A DNA stretch of 48,611 nt from Rothia nasimurium (GTDB lineage: Bacteria > Actinomycetota > Actinomycetes > Actinomycetales > Micrococcaceae): NCBI RefSeq assembly GCF_928392795.1, contig NZ_CAKMTJ010000012.1, forward strand, positions 1 through 48,611, in the 5' to 3' direction. Position numbers and translations under genes: made by a program. A model generated the notes under the pieces. The model saw only the letters and a list, made by a program, of their open reading frames with translations, ran no database searches and was not told the DNA's origin. Positions 43,230 to 48,611 of the stretch are shown here, piece by piece (the stretch's first letter is position 1; the number at the start of each line of letters is the position of its first letter).

Positions 43230-44236
43230 TGATACAGGCTTTTACCGACCGGCAGGCCCCGACCTGGAGCGGACGCGACGACGGCCCCGGTGCCGAGCAC
43301 CGCAGACTCTTCCAGACGGTGCAGCCGCTTGCCCAGCTGACCCAGCGCCCGGACGCGGTCTTCGTCGGCTTTGCCTCCGACGAGGGGGTCCGCCGCAACC
43401 AGGGGCGCACCGGCGCAGCCGAAGGGCCCACCGCCCTGCGCTCAGCCCTGGGAACCCTAGCCCTGGCTCAGGGAACCACCGGTAACCGCCGCACCGACCT
43501 AGTCCTGGGCGACGCCGGTGACGTCGTCGTCACCAACCGCGACCTCGTCGGCGGCCACCGCAGGCTCTCAGAAGCCGTCACCGCCACCATCGACGAAGGC
43601 TCCCTGCCCGTGGTACTCGGTGGCGGGCACGAAGTCGCCTACGGCACCTACCTGGGGCTAGCGGCGTCCGCCCGCAGAAAAAACCATCGGGGGCAGGGCA
43701 GAGCCGCACGTATCGGCATCCTCAACCTCGACGCCCACTTCGACCTGCGCGAAGCGGACGAACCCACCAGCGGAACCCCCTTCAGCCAGGCGCTCGCCGA
43801 CGAAGAATGGGCGGGCACCGAACTGACCTACGCGGTCGTGGGCATCTCTGAGGCAGCCAACACCCAGGTACTCTTCGACGCCGCAGACCGCGCCCGCGTG
43901 CACTACCTGCTCGATGAAGAAACCCACTGGGGCAACCTACAAGCCATCGACAAGTTCGTTGAGGTCTTCACCGCAAACGTCGACCTGATCTACCTGACCC
44001 TGGATCTAGACGTCCTGCCAGCGGCCGTTGCCCCCGGCGTCAGCGCCCCTGCCGCACTCGGCGTTGACCCAGCCATCATCAACCGCATCATGAGCAGGGT
44101 TGCTGCCTCGGGCAAGCTCGCCGCCTTCGACGTGGCCGAACTCAACCCCTCCCACGACATCGACGGACGCACCGCCAAAACAGCAGCCCGCCTGATCCAC
44201 ACCGTCCTGACCCGGCACACGCCTTTGCCGGAGTAG
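43229..44236 (+). CDS. hutG: formimidoylglutamase
   Basis: Hydrolyses formiminoglutamate to glutamate and formamide. The 335-residue ureohydrolase (arginase family) shows LPVVLGGGHEVAYGTYLGL, GILNLDAHFDLRE and LIYLTLDLDVLPAAVAPGVS, which provide the Mn-binding His and Asp residues. GTG 43229 overlaps the hutI stop by one base and has GAGGAGGA upstream; the frame open back to 43031 is inside hutI. Confidence 0.92.
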   Translation: MIQAFTDRQAPTWSGRDDGPGAEHRRLFQTVQPLAQLTQRPDAVFVGFASDEGVRRNQGRTGAAEGPTALRSALGTLALAQGTTGNRRTDLVLGDAGDVVVTNRDLVGGHRRLSEAVTATIDEGSLPVVLGGGHEVAYGTYLGLAASARRKNHRGQGRAARIGILNLDAHFDLREADEPTSGTPFSQALADEEWAGTELTYAVVGISEAANTQVLFDAADRARVHYLLDEETHWGNLQAIDKFVEVFTANVDLIYLTLDLDVLPAAVAPGVSAPAALGVDPAIINRIMSRVAASGKLAAFDVAELNPSHDIDGRTAKTAARLIHTVLTRHTPLPE

Positions 44237-44266
44237 GGCATCTCTAAATTTTCAAAGGAGAAAACC

Positions 44267-45808
44267 ATGACCACCACCGTCACCGTGGGCCTTGGGCCCG
44301 TGAGCTTCGCCGACCTGATCGCTGTTGCCCGCCACGGCGCAGCCGTCACCATCAGCGAAGAGGCCCTGGCTGAAATCGAAAAATCCAGCCAGCGCATCCG
44401 CGATTTGGCCAACTCAGACACCCCCGTCTACGGCGTCTCCACCGGCTTCGGTGCCCTGGCCAACAAGCACATTCCCCTGGAGATGCGCAAGGCCCTGCAG
44501 CGCGGCCTGATTCGCTCCCACGCAGCAGGATCTGGCCCCGAGGTTGAAACCGAGGTCATCCGCGCCCTTATGCTCCTGCGTCTGTCAACCCTGGCAACCG
44601 GCCGCACCGGCGTCCGCCCGGTCGTCGCCCAGGCCTACGCCGATATGCTGTCAGCCGGCCTGACCCCGGTAGTGCGCGAGTACGGTTCGCTGGGCTGCTC
44701 CGGCGACTTGGCGCCCCTGTCCCACTGCGCCCTGGCCATCATTGGTGAGGGCCAGGTACGGGACGCCGGCGGTCAGCTCTACGAGACCGCTGAGGCTTTT
44801 GAGAAGTTCGGGCTGACCCCGGTTGAACTGGCCGAGAAGGAGGGCCTGGCCCTCATCAACGGTACCGACGGTATGCTGGGTATGCTGGTGATGGCCCTGA
44901 CCGACCTGGACGCCCTGGTCAAACTCGCTGACGTCGCTGCGGCCATGAGCGTTGAGGGTCTTGCCGGTACCGACCGCGTCTTTGCTCCCGAACTGCATGA
45001 GCTGCGACCCCACCCCGGCCAGGGGGCCGCTGCCGCCAATATGAAGAAGGTGCTGGAGGGTTCCGGCATTATCCAGCACCACGCTGAGAACGTGACCACC
45101 TACGTGCAGGACGCCTACTCCTTGCGCTGCGCACCCCAGGTTGCCGGTGCTGTGCGCGACACCATCGAACACGCCCGCACCGTTACCCTGCGCGAGCTGG
45201 CATCGGCGGTTGATAACCCCGTGGTGACCCTCGACGGCCGTGTGGAATCAAACGGTAACTTCCACGGCGCTCCGGTAGCCTACGTGCTGGACTTCCTGGC
45301 CATCGCAGTGGCCGATGCTGCCTCCATCTCGGAGCGCCGCACCGACCGCTTCCTCGATGTTGCCCGCAACCGCGGCCTGCCGCCCTTCCTAGCCGACGAC
45401 CCCGGTGTGGACTCGGGCCACATGATCGCCCAGTACACCCAGGCCGCGATTGTCTCTGAGCTCAAGCGCCTGGCCGTACCTGCCTCGGCAGATTCCATTC
45501 CTTCGTCCGCCATGCAGGAGGATCACGTCTCCATGGGCTGGTCGGCTGCCCGCAAGCTGCGCAAGGCAGTGGACGGGCTCACCCGCGTCCTTGCCATCGA
45601 AATCCTCACAGCCGCCCGCGGCATCGACCTGCGCGCCCCGCAGACTCCCGCCCCGGCAACCGCCGCTGTGATTGAGCGCCTGCGCAAGGACGTTGCTGGC
45701 CCCGGCCCCGATCGCTTTCTCTCACCCGAAATCGAGCAGACCGTTCAGCTGGTCGCTAGCGGCGAACTGCTGGCGGCGGCTGAGAGTGTAGTGGGGAAGC
45801 TGTACTAG
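44267..45808 (+). CDS. hutH: histidine ammonia-lyase
   Basis: Deaminates histidine to urocanate, the first step of the pathway. The 513-residue protein has VYGVSTGFGALANKHI, REYGSLGCSGDLAPLSH (MIO prosthetic group from Cys144-Ser145-Gly146), GTDGMLGML, RCAPQVAGAVRD and QEDHVSMGWSAARKLRKAV. Most HALs have Ala-Ser-Gly; Cys in the first position is a known actinobacterial variant and should still cyclise. AAAGGAG precedes the ATG. Last gene of the operon. Confidence 0.96.
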   Translation: MTTTVTVGLGPVSFADLIAVARHGAAVTISEEALAEIEKSSQRIRDLANSDTPVYGVSTGFGALANKHIPLEMRKALQRGLIRSHAAGSGPEVETEVIRALMLLRLSTLATGRTGVRPVVAQAYADMLSAGLTPVVREYGSLGCSGDLAPLSHCALAIIGEGQVRDAGGQLYETAEAFEKFGLTPVELAEKEGLALINGTDGMLGMLVMALTDLDALVKLADVAAAMSVEGLAGTDRVFAPELHELRPHPGQGAAAANMKKVLEGSGIIQHHAENVTTYVQDAYSLRCAPQVAGAVRDTIEHARTVTLRELASAVDNPVVTLDGRVESNGNFHGAPVAYVLDFLAIAVADAASISERRTDRFLDVARNRGLPPFLADDPGVDSGHMIAQYTQAAIVSELKRLAVPASADSIPSSAMQEDHVSMGWSAARKLRKAVDGLTRVLAIEILTAARGIDLRAPQTPAPATAAVIERLRKDVAGPGPDRFLSPEIEQTVQLVASGELLAAAESVVGKLY

Positions 45809-45872
45809 CAGGTTCTTGCCGGAACCTGTAGTGAGATGTGGCAAAGAGCCTCACTGCTCTTGAATCAATAAG

Positions 45873-45938
45873 TTTGTACCGCGGGGTGCCCAGAAATAAT
45901 GTGAAAATGCATTGTTTCTGGGCACCCCGCGGTACAAA
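45873..45938. terminator. 24-bp perfect-stem hairpin after hutH
   Basis: 45873-45896 and 45915-45938 are exact complements (TTTGTACC...CCCAGAAA). The 18-nt loop has an inner AATG/CATT pairing. It lies between convergent hutH and the lipoprotein gene and probably terminates both. Confidence 0.88.
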
Positions 45939-45962
45939 GTCTTGAACTGAAGCAGTAGAGAC

Positions 45963-46838
45963 CTATGGGGTGGTGCTGTAAGAGTCTGCTGACAACTTGA
46001 ACCCATAATTTTGCCCCTGGCAGATGATGAAAGTTCCATCATTGAGGCAAGAAGAACTCGATATGCTGATCGACTGACCGACTGGCAGCATTGGTGCATC
46101 ACTATTTGACGGTTGGCCGTGGGAGACGTTAGGTTCGCCAGAAAAATTGTGTCTTGGATTTGGATTATCGTAGAAATGGATGCTCACTGAATCCGCTGCT
46201 GTGGTGCTACAGCCTGTACTGGTGCCGCTAGAACCTGTCCAAATCCTGCAGTGAGCAAAGCCCGTAGAAAATACAATATCTGTGTCCGGACGACCATTAG
46301 GGTCGGTATACACGGAGTTGGAGACTACGGGTACCCCTCCGGCGTTATAGACAGTCATTGCTTCTAGCCGGGTGCCGTTATTCGTGCAGGTGACTGAGCG
46401 TCCTTCTCTCCAAATGTCAGAATTACCTCTGGTATGACAGGCGAACCCTTGGATCTGATGGTGAGTGGCTCCGCCGTTTGCGAAGGCCGCGTTGAAGTCA
46501 GCGAAGATGGACTGTACCTGGTCGCAGTTGAGACCAGCCGCATTTTCGGCGACTACCAGAGTGGAAGCACCGGTATTTGAAGCCCCACACGAAGTGCCGG
46601 GAGCAACGCCTGAGGGAGCTAGTGAAGATGCTTCAGCCTCCGTGCCGCTATCTGCTTCCAGAGTCTGCTCGGAAGATGCAGACACTGCAGGGAGACTTGG
46701 TTCGGGTGACGCTGATGCTGTAACTGTCGTTACCTGAGGTTCAGGCTGAGCAGTGGGCTGCTGATTGACCGTAATACAACCAGTCATTAATAAAACTGAT
46801 GAGGCCGATAGTGCAGCGAATTGAATAAATTTTTTCAT
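45963..46838 (-). CDS. cysteine-rich lipoprotein, paralogue 1
   Basis: A 291-residue lipoprotein with signal peptide and lipobox MTGC (~18-21), then a Pro/Ser/Glu linker to ~80. The exported domain starts GVAPGTSCGASNTGASTLVV, continues LNCDQVQSIFADFNAAF, IQGFACHTR and GRSVTC, and ends with a pair FAHCRIWT/STGC and a final SSSCLNDGTFIIC. Eight cysteines recur in all three tandem copies and probably form disulfides. ATTATTTAACC-rich region upstream. Family not recognised; surface location is inferred from the lipobox. Confidence 0.75.
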   Translation of the reverse strand: MKKFIQFAALSASSVLLMTGCITVNQQPTAQPEPQVTTVTASASPEPSLPAVSASSEQTLEADSGTEAEASSLAPSGVAPGTSCGASNTGASTLVVAENAAGLNCDQVQSIFADFNAAFANGGATHHQIQGFACHTRGNSDIWREGRSVTCTNNGTRLEAMTVYNAGGVPVVSNSVYTDPNGRPDTDIVFSTGFAHCRIWTGSSGTSTGCSTTAADSVSIHFYDNPNPRHNFSGEPNVSHGQPSNSDAPMLPVGQSISISSSSCLNDGTFIICQGQNYGFKLSADSYSTTP

Positions 46839-46860
46839 TATTTAACCGATTAGCTAATGA

Positions 46861-47739
46861 TTAGTGAAAAGTATGCCCATTTTGAGTAACAGTGAACCCC
46901 TGGTCACCAGAAACACAAGTAACTGAATCACCGTTGTTGATACAAGCGATATTTTTATAGTAGAAAGATTGACCTACTGGAAGTTGAACGAAACCTGGAC
47001 GCGGTGATCGCTGTGCTAGTTCTCTGGTGCCCGGACCTGGTGTCGCATTGCCAAGAACTTGGAGTGCAATTCCAGCGGAAACAGGGTTTTTCCCATCAGG
47101 GTAATAGGTGCATCCGAAACCATAAGCGTCCACACCACCCATCGAGCAGTCAGCAAATGAAGTGCTGAAATCTGCGCCTAACCCGTATTCACCATCCACG
47201 TAGATCCTGGGATTTGCAACTGGGACTCCACCGAGACCAAATTGAGTCATTGCTTCCAGGCGAGTTCCGCCCTGAGTACAGGTTACGGAGCGGCCCTCTA
47301 TTTCCACATCACCGGGTGAGCGGGTGTGGCAAGCGAACCCCTGAATCTGATGATGAGTGGCGCCGCCGTTTGCGAATGCCGCGTTGAAGTCAGCGAAGAT
47401 GGACTGCACCTGGGCACAGTTCAGATTAGCTGCGTTTTCAGCAACCACGAGGGTTGTTCTACCAGTGTTGGAAGGCCCGCACGAAGTGCCGGGAGCGACA
47501 CCTTCAGGCGCAGCGGGTTGAGGCGCTTGGGTCTGTGTAGCAGGTGCTGAGGTCGCTGTATCCTGAGGAGCTTCGGCTGAGCTAGCTTCAGTAGGTGCGG
47601 GGGAACTCGTCTCAGGTGTTACCACCACGGTGGTCACCTGCGGCGATGGCTCGTCGCTAGCCCTGTTGATGGTGACGCAGCCAGTGAGCGTTAGCGTTAC
47701 AGCAGCCGCAATTGACAGGAATGATGCTTTATTTTTCAT
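46861..47739 (-). CDS. cysteine-rich lipoprotein, paralogue 2
   Basis: A 292-residue lipoprotein with lipobox LTGC (~18-21) and a Thr/Pro/Ala linker to ~85. The domain has GVAPGTSCGPSNTGRTTLVV, LNCAQVQSIFADFNAAF, IQGFACHTR, GRSVTC, FADCSMGG...GFGC and ACINNGDSVTC, matching paralogue 1 cysteine for cysteine. GAGAAGAT precedes ATG 47739; the open frame to 47919 is not used. It lies 22 bp from its neighbour, so the array is likely one transcription unit. Confidence 0.78.
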   Translation of the reverse strand: MKNKASFLSIAAAVTLTLTGCVTINRASDEPSPQVTTVVVTPETSSPAPTEASSAEAPQDTATSAPATQTQAPQPAAPEGVAPGTSCGPSNTGRTTLVVAENAANLNCAQVQSIFADFNAAFANGGATHHQIQGFACHTRSPGDVEIEGRSVTCTQGGTRLEAMTQFGLGGVPVANPRIYVDGEYGLGADFSTSFADCSMGGVDAYGFGCTYYPDGKNPVSAGIALQVLGNATPGPGTRELAQRSPRPGFVQLPVGQSFYYKNIACINNGDSVTCVSGDQGFTVTQNGHTFH

Positions 47740-47761
47740 CGTTATCTTCTCGCTCAGCTTT

Positions 47762-48375
47762 CTATAGCGAATCGCCCGTCGGGCTAATCGAGAACCTGTA
47801 CACACCGTTGTCGCAGGTGATCTGGTGCCCTTCGTTGAGACAGGCCATCCCGCTGTAGGTGAGCGTATATCCTGCAGGTAGGTAGATGGGAGAACTACCT
47901 TGGCTGGGGTAGGACCCACCAGTGGGAAGGTAGTGAGGCGGAGTGGACTGATCCATGACTAGTGGGTTAGAGGGTGGAGCTGTCTTAGTGCGTGTGCACG
48001 AAACAGTACTGTTAATTGGAATCATCGAACAGTATCCGAAGTCCGTTTCAAACCAGGCAATATCTTTAGCATCCGGTACTAGATACTCACTGGTAAACTC
48101 CACTGGTATCCCACCCAACGGGTGCACCGTCATCGCTTCAAGACGGTTACCAACCCGAATGCAGGTAACCGACCTGCCGCTTTTTTCAATTTCAGGATCC
48201 CTCAGAGCGGCACAGGAATACCCCTGAATCACATGGTGGGTACCGCCCTGGGCAAATGCTGCGTTGAAGTCAGCGAAGATGGACTGCACCTGGTCGCAGT
48301 TAAGGTTGGCGGCGTTTTCAGCAACAACAAGTGTTGATGCACCGGTATTGGAAGAGCCACAGGAAGTTCCCGGGG
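47762..48375 (-). pseudogene. cysteine-rich lipoprotein, paralogue 3, 5' end lost to an IS
   Basis: The domain is complete from PGTSCGSSNTG (48375-) through LNCDQVQSIFADFNAAF, IQGYSCAA, GRSVTC, FGYCSMIP...VSC and ACLNEGHQITC. Signal peptide, lipobox and linker are missing: just before PGTSCG the sequence switches to the IS256-like end (near 48376). An internal ATG at 48289 could start translation but would give a cytoplasmic fragment. So this copy is probably non-functional. Confidence 0.78.
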
Positions 48376-48611
48376 GACTGTCAGATTAACGGTGTAAACC
48401 CACAACAAATCTAGCGACCAGCCACCTGCGGCAACCGATCACCAAAAACAATAGCAAAAGCATTCAACGCCGGCTTCCACCGACTCATCCACCGCCGAGC
48501 ACCAGCACCTGAAGGATCCAAAGACCGAACCGTCAAATACATAAACTTCAAAGCCGACTCCTCAGACACAAAATGCCCACGCGACCTGGCAGAACGCCGC
48601 AACCTAGCATT
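48376..48611 (-). mobile_element. IS256-like element, left end (continues past the window)
   Basis: The element starts around 48376 with GACTGTCAGATTAACGG, which fits IS256-family terminal repeats. The minus-strand frame from >48611 to 48411 encodes the transposase C-terminus: NARLRRSARSRGHFVSEESA, LKFMYLTVRSLD and WKPALNAFAIVFGDRLPQV, the ending typical of actinobacterial IS256 transposases. It cuts paralogue 3. The other end and target duplication are outside the window. Confidence 0.75.
48411..48611 (-). CDS. IS256-family transposase, C-terminal part
   Basis: Only the last ~66 residues are present, reading in from the window edge. RGHFVSEESALKF followed by W...ALNAFAIVFGDR is the conserved tail of the mutator/IS256 transposase family. 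The catalytic DDE residues lie upstream, outside the window. Confidence 0.75.
   Translation of the reverse strand, partial: NARLRRSARSRGHFVSEESALKFMYLTVRSLDPSGAGARRWMSRWKPALNAFAIVFGDRLPQVAGR

Noticed and set aside
44689..44706. Cys instead of Ala in the MIO triad of HutH as an inactivating change
   Set aside because: Cys-Ser-Gly is known in functional histidine ammonia-lyases of actinobacteria and the rest of the site is intact.

Overview
The window looks like chromosomal DNA of a Gram-positive actinobacterium, most probably a Micrococcaceae member close to Rothia. The core genes are G+C rich and favour C/G third positions. Several gene sets are typical of Micrococcales: a RibM-type riboflavin transporter under an FMN riboswitch, a Trp-operon-associated membrane protein after trpE, an Abi/DUF559 endonuclease-like protein and a TIGR03085-type protein. 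The genus is inferred from gene content only.

Layout. 0-1.7 kb: an AbiEi/DUF559-type protein between copies of a palindromic repeat, then tRNA-Gly, tRNA-Cys and tRNA-Val. 1.7-8.4 kb: a MOSC protein, a CapA-type lipoprotein, a PD-(D/E)XK protein, then def-fmt-rsmB. 8.4-11.4 kb: a Na+/H+ antiporter, rpe and a TPR protein. 11.5-16 kb: an lldD operon whose MHS permease carries an in-frame stop, a small helical protein and a NiaP-like permease. 16.1-20.9 kb: an FMN riboswitch and ribM, ribD, a ribE-ribB fusion, a separate ribA, and ribH. 20.9-23.7 kb: a HigBA-like pair and hisE-hisG-hisF.

23.7-33.3 kb is an accessory island apparently lodged between hisF and the hisI-trpE end of the cluster. It holds a YefM/YoeB pair, an AAA ATPase/nuclease-like protein with an unusual C-terminal (possibly TIR-like) extension and a twin operator, an Abi_2 gene cut exactly by an IS5-family element with a 3-bp target duplication and preceded by a structured-RNA candidate, and a wrecked type I restriction-modification locus. 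Only the hsdM N-terminus and hsdR C-terminus of that locus survive. Its middle is replaced by a strongly A+T-rich gene for a four-helix membrane protein with a degenerate pentapeptide-like region. Fragments of hsdR and of the ATPase gene are scattered through the island, recording repeated rearrangement.

33.4-45.9 kb: a PhzF-family protein, a DUF2087 protein, a TIGR03085 protein, a lytic-transglycosylase lipoprotein, hisI-trpE-Trp membrane protein, and a complete histidine utilisation locus (hutC divergent from hutUIGH, with a GntR/HutC operator between them). 45.9-48.6 kb: three tandem paralogous cysteine-rich lipoprotein genes, the third cut at its 5' end by an IS256-like element that runs off the window.

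The best candidates for something undescribed are the A+T-rich membrane protein in the restriction locus, the ATPase-nuclease protein with its C-terminal extension, the structured RNA ahead of the Abi_2 gene, the tandem cysteine-rich lipoproteins and the dispersed hairpin family at gene ends.
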